This document shows, piece by piece, positions 27,363 to 35,694 of a DNA stretch of 64,000 nt. Source of the DNA: Paenibacillus allorhizosphaerae (GTDB lineage Bacteria; Bacillota; Bacilli; Paenibacillales; NBRC-103111); contig NZ_CAJVCE010000005.1 of NCBI RefSeq assembly GCF_910594985.1, forward strand, positions 310,001-374,000, in the 5' to 3' direction. Under the pieces are notes generated by a model. That model ran no database searches, had not been told where the DNA came from, and saw only the letters and a program-made list of their open reading frames with translations. Position 1 is the first letter of the stretch. Every line of letters starts with the position of its first letter. The translations under genes and the position numbers were made by a program.

Positions 27363-28014
27363 TACGCCGTCATCACAAATTTTGAATGCCTTTGAACGTT
27401 TTACAAAGACATCCGCTTGGCCTGCTTACGCCGGTTGTTTCTGGGCGCTTATGTATGCCGTATTTGTCCGATTCTATGAAGCCGTCGACGGTTTTATCGG
27501 CGGTTTCGGTCAACCTGATGACCCGGAGTCATTTAGCATGGCAAGCTATATTGCGGGTGTTGTAATCCTATTATGCGGATTCGTCTTGATAGGGCTCGTC
27601 AAGCCATGGGGCAAGGTTGTTCCTGTATGGGTGCCGTTGATCGGAGGCCGAAAAATTCAGCGTCTTGTCATATTAGTCCCTACCCTTTTATGTACCGCCT
27701 TCTTAATTGCGCACGGACTAACCGGCATGATTACAAAGGCTCTTTTATTAGCAGGCGTGATCACCATTAACCTGCCTGGCTGGATTGTCGATACGAACCG
27801 CTTTGCTTTATGGGATCTGTTGTTTTACGAACCATGGTTTCTCATCATGGGCATTCTGTCCGGCTTAACGGCGGCTCATTATGCGCATGCTTCCGATGCG
27901 CCATTATCCGCTTTCAGACGTAGCACGGTGCTTTATTTGATTGTTATCCTTCTCCTGACTATGTTTCTTACGTCCTCTATCGTCTTTGATTTCGTAGATA
28001 AAATAAGCTTTTGA
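27340..28014 (+). CDS. Multi-helix membrane protein, paralog B
   Basis: This 224-residue protein has five to six predicted helices. The segment VKPWGKVVPVWVPLIGGRKI aligns with the equivalent segment of the preceding gene, so the two arose by tandem duplication and diverged. AAAGGAG lies 9 nt before the ATG at 27340, and the gene overlaps its neighbour by 23 bp. No enzyme or transporter motif is evident. A heteromeric membrane complex of the two paralogs is a reasonable inference. Confidence 0.8.
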   Translation: MSKMTMNDTPSSQILNAFERFTKTSAWPAYAGCFWALMYAVFVRFYEAVDGFIGGFGQPDDPESFSMASYIAGVVILLCGFVLIGLVKPWGKVVPVWVPLIGGRKIQRLVILVPTLLCTAFLIAHGLTGMITKALLLAGVITINLPGWIVDTNRFALWDLLFYEPWFLIMGILSGLTAAHYAHASDAPLSAFRRSTVLYLIVILLLTMFLTSSIVFDFVDKISF

Positions 28015-28035
28015 TCGATCTCCACCCAGAGAACA

Positions 28036-28131
28036 TCAGCATCCTCCGTACAACAATTCGCTGATCGCAGAGACGACAAGTTCCGGTTCGGTCTGGTGGA
28101 TTTCGTGTGAACAGGGAAAATGGTTATATTC
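28036..28131 (-). pseudogene. C-terminal scrap of an alpha/beta hydrolase
   Basis: The minus frame reads CSHEIHQTEPELVVSAISEL before a stop. This is the typical C-terminal end of alpha/beta hydrolases around the catalytic His. Upstream the frame enters a terminator hairpin and the end of the MTHFR-like gene, with no room for the rest of the enzyme. I infer a remnant of a lost gene. It is short, so chance similarity is possible. Confidence 0.3.
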
Positions 28132-28159
28132 AAAAAGGCCGCCGATCAATTCGGCAGCC
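28132..28159 (-). terminator. Rho-independent terminator of the MTHFR-like gene
   Basis: On the minus strand GGCTGCCGA (28159-28151) pairs with TCGGCGGCC (28145-28137), with one G-U pair. TTTTT follows. It lies 33 bp past the stop. Confidence 0.8.
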
Positions 28160-28192
28160 CTTGTCTGTAAATGAAGCCATGCCTGTTCATCA

Positions 28193-29125
28193 TTACAGTG
28201 CGACAAGCAGCTTCTTATCGATTATGGATTTAATATCTTTCACCAACTGAATGGATGCTTCGATTTCGACTTTTCTCGTCGATACGCTCTCTACACTGCA
28301 CCCGACCGGGATTCCTTTTTCCAGTCCGAAATCCAGTATTTCTTCGAATATTTTTTGAGACAGCCGGATGGACTGGTCCAGGACGTCATGGGAATACTTC
28401 AGGTCGTTTTCCAGCCATTTCGGAATGCTAATTCCGAGCCACTTCATGAACTCCAACGTTTTTTGCGAACCGCAGGGCGCGATATTGATAATGATCGGCA
28501 CCATCTCCAGCCCGCTTTCCTTGGAATAATAATAATAGTCGGACAAGAAGTCTTTGGTCGCCTCAACGTCGTAAGTCGCCTGCGAAACGAAGAAATCGCA
28601 GCCGCTTTTTATTTTATCCACCACGCGGATATGCTCGTCATTTTTCTTCATATGGCGCTCGGGGATGACGACTCCGCCAAAAAGCATACGGTTATTCAGT
28701 TGTCTGCTAAGACGGTAAGCATCGGATAAACGGAGCGTTACCTCTTGCTTGCCGGATGAAGCGCCGACAAATACGGAATACCGGTCTTGGCCGCGGTCCG
28801 CTTGAATCCAATCGGTCAATTGCGGCTCCGTGTATTTTCCGACGCAGCGATACAATATTTTCGGAACGTTTAATTGTTCCAGGTAATGGCTGTATACCGT
28901 TGGATCGATCATCGGCGAATACGGGAACGGTCTTTCTTGCTCGACCCGGTCCGCTTCTTCCTGCACGTCGTACAGAATCAATGCGTCAATATCAAGATTT
29001 TTGAGTCTTTCGCATTGCTTTTGCGAGATTTCAGCCACTTTCTCCGGCGGATTCGATTCCTTTGGCGGCGTCATGCCATATGTTAAAATGCCGGCTTGTT
29101 TGTTCACGATTTTATCTCTTAGCAT
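28193..29125 (-). CDS. Methylenetetrahydrofolate reductase-like flavoprotein
   Basis: This 310-residue protein has the TIM-barrel pattern of the MTHFR family, such as the early acidic residues in GMTPPKESNPPEK, the central CDFFVSQATYDVEATKDF (family consensus AdFiiTQpfyD) and the late PIIINIAPCGS segment. MTHFR reduces 5,10-methylene-THF to 5-methyl-THF. This copy is divergent and stands alone, without metH or metE beside it, so a variant role in one-carbon metabolism is possible. GAGG directly abuts an ATG at 29137 and is 12 nt before the ATG at 29125; I prefer the latter. A palindrome overlaps its likely -35 box. Confidence 0.8.
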   Translation of the reverse strand: MLRDKIVNKQAGILTYGMTPPKESNPPEKVAEISQKQCERLKNLDIDALILYDVQEEADRVEQERPFPYSPMIDPTVYSHYLEQLNVPKILYRCVGKYTEPQLTDWIQADRGQDRYSVFVGASSGKQEVTLRLSDAYRLSRQLNNRMLFGGVVIPERHMKKNDEHIRVVDKIKSGCDFFVSQATYDVEATKDFLSDYYYYSKESGLEMVPIIINIAPCGSQKTLEFMKWLGISIPKWLENDLKYSHDVLDQSIRLSQKIFEEILDFGLEKGIPVGCSVESVSTRKVEIEASIQLVKDIKSIIDKKLLVAL

Positions 29126-29229
29126 TGTGTGCCACATCCTCGACTTAGTATAACTCGGCTATGGATCATGTATCCTTAGTTATTCGCTCTGCATTGCGGA
29201 ATCCCTCTTTAAAGATACCATGATCATTT

Positions 29230-29258
29230 GATATAGTGTCAATCAATTATACTATATC
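29230..29258 (-). promoter_or_regulatory. Palindromic operator candidate over the MTHFR-like promoter
   Basis: GATATAGT (29230-29237) and ACTATATC (29251-29258) are perfect inverted arms. On the minus strand a TTGACA -35 hexamer (29241-29236) sits inside the palindrome, with a weaker TATCTT -10 about 19 bp on. A repressor binding here would block the promoter. The regulator is not identified. Confidence 0.45.
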
Positions 29259-29302
29259 CAGTTATAGCCGCAAGCTATATCAAGGAGTGAAAGCAGCCGA
29301 TT

Positions 29303-30625
29303 TTAATATTCTCTTATGATCTGATTGATTTGTTCCTCGGCGTCCCTGAGCGCCGTATTGATATCTTTCTTGTCCCTGATGTAATCCCAAAACGAAGCTT
29401 CCAGCCATTTCTGTGCTTCCGTATCGTATTTGGTGAACGAAGGGTTAGGTGCGGGACGGCTCTTGAATACCGATACAATGCTTTTGCCTTTCAGGAACGG
29501 CATGTTCTCGCCCAGTGCTTTTTTCATTTCCGGATTTTTCAGCGGTGGGAGCTTTGCGGTATTTTTCGCCATCTGCAGCATCACCTCATTCGAGGTCAGC
29601 ACTTCGAGCACCTGCATGGCAGCGTCCTTATGCTTGCTTGTCTTCGCTACGAACATGATCCACGGGTCGACCATCCCGTAAATATTCGGCCGGTCCTTGT
29701 AGCTCGGATACTGCGCCACGTCCCAGTTCAACCCAGATTCACTCGCTTCTTTCATATCGCTAAAAAAGTTGTAGCTCGGCAGCATCGCTAGCGTTTTTGA
29801 TTTGCGAAATTCATTGATCGGACTCGATTCCTTCCGCTCGTTTCCGGGAATCGAAAGGATTCTTTTCCCCAGATCGAAGACGGTCTTCCACTGCTCGTTA
29901 TTCACCGCCGCCTTATTCGTCTTAGGGTCTACAATGTTGACGGACCTGGGATAAAAAATGCGCGTAAAGCTTTCCGGGTCCAGCCCGCGGTACGCTACGC
30001 CGCCCTCGGTCCGGGTCAATTTTCTGGCAAGCTCGATCGCATCGTCCCACGTCATGCCGTCCTTCGGATAGGGAACGCCGAATCGATCGAAAATATCTTT
30101 GTTGTAATAAAGCGCGTTCAACTGTAGGTTAAAAGGCAATCCGGACAATTCATTGTTGTTGCCCGATACCTTGATCGCGTCGATGACAGCGGGCTCGTAC
30201 CGGTCCAGATCGACTCGGAACTTCTTGACAAGCGGTTCGAGGTTGTCGAGTACGTCCAGCTGTTTGAGCGCCGGCATCATGCCGGTGTATCCAGCGAATA
30301 AATCCGGCGTATTCCCGGCTGCGACCAGGTCCTGGATGTTCTTCCCTGTCCCCGTCGCCATCACGTTCAATGTAATGTTCGGATATTTTTTCTTCACCGG
30401 ATCGATCAGCATCGTTTCAAAATCCACTTGATACGCCGAAGCCAGGATGTTCAAGGTAACAGGTTCCGTGCTTACCGCAGGCGGACCGGAGTTTTCTTTA
30501 TTTGTCCCCTCCGCTCCTTTCCCTCCCGTTCCTTTCTCAACCGCCGCTTGACTACTGCTGCACCCCGCTGTCATGGACAAAGTAAGCAGGATGGCTGCCA
30601 TGATCCAACCGTTCTTCTGATTCAT
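29303..30625 (-). CDS. Extracellular solute-binding lipoprotein (orphan)
   Basis: This is a 440-residue family 1 solute-binding protein. The signal peptide ends in a lipobox (MTAGC, Cys 22). Typical segments are VTLNILASAYQVDFE, TPDLFAGYTG, GLPFNLQLNALYYNKDIFD and YPKDGMTWDDAIELARKL. Such proteins deliver sugars or oligosaccharides to ABC permeases. No permease genes are adjacent, so it must use a distant transporter or act in sensing. GGGAGG lies 8 nt before the ATG. It is a paralog of the gene at 54550 and of the decayed copy at 38600. Confidence 0.93.
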   Translation of the reverse strand: MNQKNGWIMAAILLTLSMTAGCSSSQAAVEKGTGGKGAEGTNKENSGPPAVSTEPVTLNILASAYQVDFETMLIDPVKKKYPNITLNVMATGTGKNIQDLVAAGNTPDLFAGYTGMMPALKQLDVLDNLEPLVKKFRVDLDRYEPAVIDAIKVSGNNNELSGLPFNLQLNALYYNKDIFDRFGVPYPKDGMTWDDAIELARKLTRTEGGVAYRGLDPESFTRIFYPRSVNIVDPKTNKAAVNNEQWKTVFDLGKRILSIPGNERKESSPINEFRKSKTLAMLPSYNFFSDMKEASESGLNWDVAQYPSYKDRPNIYGMVDPWIMFVAKTSKHKDAAMQVLEVLTSNEVMLQMAKNTAKLPPLKNPEMKKALGENMPFLKGKSIVSVFKSRPAPNPSFTKYDTEAQKWLEASFWDYIRDKKDINTALRDAEEQINQIIREY

Positions 30626-30756
30626 GCGATATACCTCCCATTATGACGGTGCTGTCCACCGCTGAGCCTTCACTATTTGAGAGCATAGACACGATGAAGA
30701 AACGCAAACCCTAAACATACTGCTGCCTGGATAAATAACAGCCAGTTATAAAGCGC

Positions 30757-31734
30757 TTACAAAATGTCGTTAACAAAATCGGCCTCGCACCCCAACCGTA
30801 TGTCAAGATGCCATTTCGACGTCTGTCCGGCGCCGATCCGAAGCAGCGTTCCTCTCCGGTAAGCATCGCTTAATGCGTCATAATATCCATTGCTCGGCTC
30901 CAAAGCACAAACCGGCTGATCATTGAACGCGCCCTCATCGATCCACACGCCGACATAAGGAACGGCTTCCGGTTGCCATTCCAGCTCGATGTAGTTGCCG
31001 CTTTGCCGCTCGTAGAGCCCAATCGATCCCTTGGGCACCAGGCCTTCCACATAATATTTGCGGCAATCTTTTAACGACGCCTGGCCTACTCGGATGAACG
31101 TTGCGTCCAGCATGCCTCTGTCTGTCGGCCAGCAGTAAGATCGTCCGGTTTCCAGCGTCCGGCCGCCGTCGACGCAGAGCAGCTTCTCCGTCCCTACCGG
31201 CAAAACAATACGCGTGTGTTCCGTGCAAAGAAACTGCGGATGGGCCGCCCACAGCACCGAAAGCGTCTCGTCACCCAAGTTGGCCGCCTTGTAATCGAAG
31301 CGCAGCGTTCGTTCATCGAGAAAATGCATCGTGCGTTTGAACGCATAGGGAAGCGCTCTTCCCGCCGCGCTGCATACAAGCTTCCCGTTCTCCATATGCG
31401 CTCGCCATGGGACGGACCACAGCTCCCCGTGATCGGGCAGCATCGTTCCTTTGAAAGCTCCTTCGGCCGGATAGGCGCAGGCGACGATGGTCGGGAAGCA
31501 TTCGTCCCAGCCGCTCATGTCCGCCGCGACAAACTCGGAGCCGTAGGCGGCCGGCTGCAATGCCCTCGTCCCCGAGTCGACCAGCCATTCTTTTGCTCCC
31601 GGCTTATACTGGAGCGAGACGATTTTGCCCCCCAGCTCGGGGATCATGATCAGCTTCACCTCGCTTGATTCCATCTCCACCGAGGGTAAGCCCCGATGGA
31701 CGGTTTCCCGAATTCGGCCGTACGGTTCGCTCAC
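30757..31734 (-). CDS. Aldose 1-epimerase-like (galactose mutarotase superfamily) protein
   Basis: This 325-residue protein has the mutarotase beta-sandwich pattern. Typical segments are IPELGGKIVSLQYK, SGWDECFPTI with acidic catalytic-site residues, LPDHGELWSVPW with the substrate His, and AAHPQFLC. It probably binds or interconverts sugar anomers. The GTG start has GGAGGGGG about 6 nt upstream. It starts 32 bp after the Rieske gene in the same direction, so it is likely the third gene of a desaturase-Rieske-epimerase operon. This points to a sugar or cyclitol substrate for the oxygenase pair. Confidence 0.85.
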   Translation of the reverse strand: MSEPYGRIRETVHRGLPSVEMESSEVKLIMIPELGGKIVSLQYKPGAKEWLVDSGTRALQPAAYGSEFVAADMSGWDECFPTIVACAYPAEGAFKGTMLPDHGELWSVPWRAHMENGKLVCSAAGRALPYAFKRTMHFLDERTLRFDYKAANLGDETLSVLWAAHPQFLCTEHTRIVLPVGTEKLLCVDGGRTLETGRSYCWPTDRGMLDATFIRVGQASLKDCRKYYVEGLVPKGSIGLYERQSGNYIELEWQPEAVPYVGVWIDEGAFNDQPVCALEPSNGYYDALSDAYRRGTLLRIGAGQTSKWHLDIRLGCEADFVNDIL

Positions 31735-31766
31735 GGAATTCCCCCTCCTTCTCCTCTGCTCTCATG

Positions 31767-32090
31767 TTAATCGTTGAGCTTTAGATAGACACTGCCCGAA
31801 GCGACCTTGACAGGATAGGATCGCAAGGCGGTGCAAGCAGGCGCCCGCTTCGCCTCGCCGGTCGATAGATCGAACCTGCCGTTGTGTTTGGGACACTCGA
31901 TGAGCCGTCCCATGACCAAACCTCCCTCCAAATGAACTTTTTGATGCGTGCAGTACCCGTCGGTGGCGAAATATTCGTTGTTCGCCGTACGGTATATGGC
32001 AAAGGACCGGTTGCCATAATCAAACCGAATGACATCCTCGAGTGCGATGTCATCGGCGGAGCAAGCTTCGATCCATCCGTCAAATTCCAT
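31767..32090 (-). CDS. Rieske [2Fe-2S] ferredoxin, MocE-like
   Basis: This 107-residue single-domain Rieske protein has both cluster-binding boxes: CTH (in GYCTHQKVHLEGG) and CPKH (in LIECPKHNGRFD), spaced as in soluble Rieske ferredoxins. It should carry electrons to an oxygenase. Its start overlaps the stop of the upstream desaturase-like gene by 11 bp, and GGAGG lies 8 nt before the ATG. The pairing of a MocE-type Rieske protein with a MocD-type oxygenase is known from rhizobial rhizopine degradation. No dedicated ferredoxin reductase (MocF) is nearby. Confidence 0.92.
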   Translation of the reverse strand: MEFDGWIEACSADDIALEDVIRFDYGNRSFAIYRTANNEYFATDGYCTHQKVHLEGGLVMGRLIECPKHNGRFDLSTGEAKRAPACTALRSYPVKVASGSVYLKLND

Positions 32091-33213
32091 GCGTGAGTCC
32101 TCCCGTCGCCGCCGGTTGGGCCGTTACCGTTTGTTCCGGCGCTGTATCGTGTTCCAGCCCGTACTTGTAAGGGCGCGCCGTGCCCGGCAGCGGACGCACC
32201 AGCGTAAACGCGGGGTCTTTCCCTTGTTTCACAAGCGCAGTCACCACCTCGAAGAGCGCGGACATGAAGCTGCGGCACGCAGGCGGGCAGTCCGCTTTCA
32301 TTTCCTCATGCAATTGGGGCAAGGCATGGTAAGGAACCATCGGAAACATATGATGCTCGATATGATAGTTCATGTTCCAGTAAAGGAACCGGAGAACGGG
32401 GTTCATATAGACGGTGCGTGTGTTTAACCTATGATCGAGCACGTCTTCGTATAAGCCCAAATGCTGCGTCATTCCGAAGAGCAGCACGACGATGCTGCCG
32501 TAGAACGAAGGCAATCCGATCAACAGGAGCGGCAGCAAACTTTGAATATACACCGACCAGGCGACAACCGACAAAAGGATCAGCAAGTAGATGCGCGCTT
32601 CCCGATATGCCTTGCGCCGCTCCGATTCGGGTATATATTCGTTCTCTTCCTTGTCCACTTTCCCGAAGCAATGGAGGACGAAGCGTTTGATTTCCAACGG
32701 CCCTCCGTACAGGTGGAATATTTGCATTAACATGATTTTCCAAATCGGCGGTCGCTCCGTAAGAATTTCCGGGTCACGGCCGACAATGTACGTATCGCTA
32801 TGATGCCGGGCGTGGCTCCATCTCCAGGGCGTAGCCGACCTTAATACCATAAATGACGCGATCTGGTACACCGCTTCGTTCATCCATGCCGTCTTGAATG
32901 CGGTTCCGTGCCCGCACTCGTGCCACCTGGAGTCGGCCGGTGTGGCGTAAAGGATGCCGTAAAGCGCAAATGCGGGGACGGCCCACCATGTTCCCCAAGC
33001 GTTATACGCCCATACGCCTGCGGCGAACAGTGACGCAAACCAGATCATCGTATCTCGGATGGCCGGCCCGTCTTTTCGCTTCATCAGCTGCTTCAGCCTC
33101 GATCTGGGCACCGGGCTTGTGTACCAGTGCGCATCGGCAAGACCTTTCTGCTGCGCAAGCTTGTTCTCCGGCCCGGCAAGGCTGTAATTTCTTCGTTCCG
33201 CTGCCAATGACAT
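32080..33213 (-). CDS. Fatty-acid-desaturase-type di-iron oxygenase, MocD-like
   Basis: This 377-residue membrane enzyme has the three His boxes of the desaturase/hydroxylase superfamily: HECGH (near 99), HARHH (near 136) and HIEHH (near 286), with four or more membrane helices between them. The N-terminal WYTSPVPRSRLKQLMKRKDGP resembles the MocD group rather than lipid desaturases. MocD with MocE demethylates 3-O-methyl-scyllo-inosamine in rhizobia. Here the substrate is not known, but the sugar-type neighbours favour a methylated carbohydrate or cyclitol. AGGAGG-type sequence lies about 6 nt before the ATG. Its promoter carries the AraC-type element. Confidence 0.88.
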   Translation of the reverse strand: MSLAAERRNYSLAGPENKLAQQKGLADAHWYTSPVPRSRLKQLMKRKDGPAIRDTMIWFASLFAAGVWAYNAWGTWWAVPAFALYGILYATPADSRWHECGHGTAFKTAWMNEAVYQIASFMVLRSATPWRWSHARHHSDTYIVGRDPEILTERPPIWKIMLMQIFHLYGGPLEIKRFVLHCFGKVDKEENEYIPESERRKAYREARIYLLILLSVVAWSVYIQSLLPLLLIGLPSFYGSIVVLLFGMTQHLGLYEDVLDHRLNTRTVYMNPVLRFLYWNMNYHIEHHMFPMVPYHALPQLHEEMKADCPPACRSFMSALFEVVTALVKQGKDPAFTLVRPLPGTARPYKYGLEHDTAPEQTVTAQPAATGGLTHGI

Positions 33214-33253
33214 TCGGATCCTCCCCCTCCTCCTTCATCGCTTTCGATTATTC

Positions 33254-33314
33254 ATTGTAGAGAACTTCTCCCCGAAAGTATTTGGTTCAAAGTAACAATG
33301 TCGTAACCAAAATC
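33254..33314 (-). promoter_or_regulatory. AraC-type activator site and promoter of the MocDE-like operon
   Basis: A 37-bp element (33278-33314) has outer half-sites GTATTTGGTTCAAA and GTAACCAAAATC, making an inverted repeat of TTTGGTT. On the minus strand the -10 box TACAAT (33259-33254) lies exactly 18 bp downstream. No -35 consensus is present, as expected for an activator-dependent promoter. The same element with the same 18-bp spacing occurs at 34267-34327. Confidence 0.75.
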
Positions 33315-33371
33315 ATATTCATCTTGGATATGACCCGTAATGCACGTACAATAGAGGCAGAGGTGGAAGCC

Positions 33372-34256
33372 ATGTCCAAGAAACTGTATTTTCTCGAGCC
33401 TAACGATACGCTGGAGCAGCTGCAAGACTATTATTTTCCTCCCTATTTGACGCTTGCGCATATGTTCCACGCTCCGGACGGATGGAGTTTGAAACCGAGA
33501 CGGCTCAAACAATACCAGCTGCAATACGTATTGGAGGGATCGGCGGAATACGTAATTCAGGACCGGTCCTACGTGACGAATCGCGGCGATTTGCTGCTTC
33601 ACGGACCGAACGAGCAGCACTATGTCCGCACGATGCCGGGTACGCCTTACGTATGCATTTCCATCGTCTTCCACTTCGGCAGCACATCCTTTCCGATCCA
33701 TGACCTGCTCCGTTCAGATTCCGCGGATGCTAACCACCACATGGGCAACTTCGCCAATCACGCCTTGGAGAACAAGCTGTCCGAGCTCGTGCTTCATTAT
33801 CGCCAATCAGGGCTGTACCATCAGCTTCACTGCCAAAATTTGCTCATGCAAATTTTGCTCCATCTGTCCGCGGCGAGCAACGCCCTCGACCCTGTGGCAA
33901 GCAAAAAGGAAGATGCCAATAAAGCGAAGCTTATTCTCGTGCGCAATTATATAGCGAGCCACTTCCGCGAAGGATTTGGCCACCGCGATTTGGAGAAGCT
34001 GACGGGTTGGAGCCGCAATTACATTATCGTTCAATTCCGCAAAACGTTCGGGATGTCTCCGACGCAGTACCTCATCTGGATTCGGCTGGAGAAAGCCAAA
34101 GAGCTTGCGCTTCAGTCCGGCCTCTCGTTCAGCGAAATCGCAAGCGAGGTCGGGTATGTCAACATTCACGCCTTCGGAAAAATATTCAAACGTAAAACGG
34201 GCATGAGCCTCTCCGAGTTTTGCGCTTCGTTATTCAAGGATACGCCAGACAATTGA
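33372..34256 (+). CDS. AraC family regulator with cupin sensor
   Basis: This 294-residue regulator has an N-terminal cupin-like ligand domain (about 20-110; YQLQYVLEGSAEYVIQ, RGDLLLHGPNEQH). A C-terminal double helix-turn-helix follows (about 195-290; GHRDLEKLTGWSRNYIIVQF and FSEIASEVGYVNIHAFGKIF). The ATG at 33372 has GAGGTGG upstream, and the protein then has normal family length. It sits between two copies of a 37-bp element that face away from it into the MocDE-like operon and the Gfo/Idh gene. It is therefore the prime candidate activator of both, responding to the pathway substrate. Confidence 0.93.
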   Translation: MSKKLYFLEPNDTLEQLQDYYFPPYLTLAHMFHAPDGWSLKPRRLKQYQLQYVLEGSAEYVIQDRSYVTNRGDLLLHGPNEQHYVRTMPGTPYVCISIVFHFGSTSFPIHDLLRSDSADANHHMGNFANHALENKLSELVLHYRQSGLYHQLHCQNLLMQILLHLSAASNALDPVASKKEDANKAKLILVRNYIASHFREGFGHRDLEKLTGWSRNYIIVQFRKTFGMSPTQYLIWIRLEKAKELALQSGLSFSEIASEVGYVNIHAFGKIFKRKTGMSLSEFCASLFKDTPDN

Positions 34257-34266
34257 TCCTCGTTGT

Positions 34267-34327
34267 GATTTTGGTTACAAATTTATAGGTTTGAACCAAA
34301 TACATTGGACGCACGGCTCCTTACAAT
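34267..34327 (+). promoter_or_regulatory. AraC-type activator site and promoter of the Gfo/Idh gene
   Basis: A second 37-bp element (34267-34303) has half-sites GATTTTGGTTAC and TTTGAACCAAATAC, with 11 bp between. It has the same order and orientation relative to transcription as the element at 33278-33314. TACAAT (34322-34327) is again exactly 18 bp downstream. The central 11 bp differ between the copies while the half-sites are identical, which argues for functional conservation. Confidence 0.75.
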
Positions 34328-34416
34328 AAAAGAGGAAACATGTTAGGCGAGCGTCACCGTCATTTCGCGAAAAACATCATTTTATGCTATAGCGAATGCA
34401 AAGGAGTGGTTACGAA

Positions 34417-35655
34417 GTGGGATTTAAACTGGGCGTTGTCGGAGCGGGTCAATTTTCGAAATGCTTCATCCCTTTATTTCAGGCGCATCCTTATATCGAG
34501 GAAGTGGCTCTCGCCGAGCTGCAGACCGATCGGCGGGAGCAGTTCGCCAAAGCGTTTCGACTGGAGCGCACATACGCTTCGCTCGACGAGCTGCTGAGCA
34601 GCGACGTGGATGCGGTGGCTTTATTCACGCAGCGGCATCTTCACGGTCCCCAAGCGATCCAAGCGCTGCGGTCCGGCAAGCACGTGTATTGCGCCGTACC
34701 GATGGCCCAAAGCTTGGAGGAAATCGGGCAAATCATTGATGAAGTGAACCGTACCGGACTCATCTACATGACCGGTGAGACGAGCTACTACTATCCTAGC
34801 ACTGTATATTGCCGGGATCAGTTCCAGACAGGGAAATTCGGCGGATTCGTGTACGGGGAAGCGCAATATTTACATGATATGTCGCACGGATTTTACAATG
34901 CTTTCCAATATTCCGGAGGCTCCGATTGGAAGAAGGTAGCCGGTATCCCGCCCATGCATTACCCGACGCACTCGGTCAGCATGGTGCTTTCGGTTACAGG
35001 CGCCAAAGCGACGAAGGTGTCCTGCCTCGGATATAAAGACGAGCACGAGGATGAAATATTCCGCAAAGGCGCCAATTTGTGGGACAACGAATTCAGCAAC
35101 CAAAGCGCGCTCGTACGCACCTCCGACGGCGGGATGATGCGCCTTAACGAGTTTCGTCGCGTAGGCTGGGGCGGACGAAACAGCGTATACATGAGCATGT
35201 TCGGCACGCAAGGCAGCTACGAGGAGCATGCCGGCGGCTCGGCCTGGACCAGCTTGAAATGGGGGGCCGTGGAAGATTTGACCCCGCAGCTCCAATGCCA
35301 AAACATACGCGTTCGACTGGATGAACAAGGTGTCCACCAAACGTTAGCACATGATTTCAATGCGTCGCTGGCGAAGGTGCACCATCATTATCGTCTTCCC
35401 GATTCCTACAACGGGATGCCGAACGGACATCTGGGATCGCATCAATTTTTGGCCGACGACTTCGCCAAGGCGGTCCATACGAACCGGCTGCCTCCGAACC
35501 ATGCATGGAGAGCTGCCGATTATATGGTGCCGGGGCTCATCGCCCATGAATCGTCCAAACGGGACGGGGAAATGCTCGATGTGCCGGATTTTGGAGAGCC
35601 TCCTGCCGCTTGGAGCCTGCTCGATCCCGATTCTTTTGTCGCTCAGATCGAATAA
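34417..35655 (+). CDS. Gfo/Idh/MocA family oxidoreductase
   Basis: This 412-residue NAD(P)-dependent dehydrogenase has an N-terminal Rossmann domain with LGVVGAGQFSKCFIPLF. The signature SGKHVYCAVPMAQSLEE is close to the usual EKPlA motif, but Ala-Val replaces the Glu-Lys, so the normal catalytic Lys is missing. MHYPTHSVSMVLSV lies in the substrate domain. The GTG at 34417 has AAAGGAG 9 nt upstream; an earlier ATG at 34396 overlaps it. Family members oxidise sugars and inositols. The loss of the EKP lysine may mean altered catalysis. An AraC-type promoter lies upstream. Confidence 0.88.
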   Translation: MGFKLGVVGAGQFSKCFIPLFQAHPYIEEVALAELQTDRREQFAKAFRLERTYASLDELLSSDVDAVALFTQRHLHGPQAIQALRSGKHVYCAVPMAQSLEEIGQIIDEVNRTGLIYMTGETSYYYPSTVYCRDQFQTGKFGGFVYGEAQYLHDMSHGFYNAFQYSGGSDWKKVAGIPPMHYPTHSVSMVLSVTGAKATKVSCLGYKDEHEDEIFRKGANLWDNEFSNQSALVRTSDGGMMRLNEFRRVGWGGRNSVYMSMFGTQGSYEEHAGGSAWTSLKWGAVEDLTPQLQCQNIRVRLDEQGVHQTLAHDFNASLAKVHHHYRLPDSYNGMPNGHLGSHQFLADDFAKAVHTNRLPPNHAWRAADYMVPGLIAHESSKRDGEMLDVPDFGEPPAAWSLLDPDSFVAQIE

Positions 35656-35694
35656 CGGGAAGGTCGGCGTTCGAGAAACGTCTCTTTCGATATG

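Noticed and set aside
28193-29125. S-box riboswitch upstream of the MTHFR-like gene
   Set aside because: None of the conserved S-box helices could be found in 29126-29300; only a palindrome over the promoter is visible.
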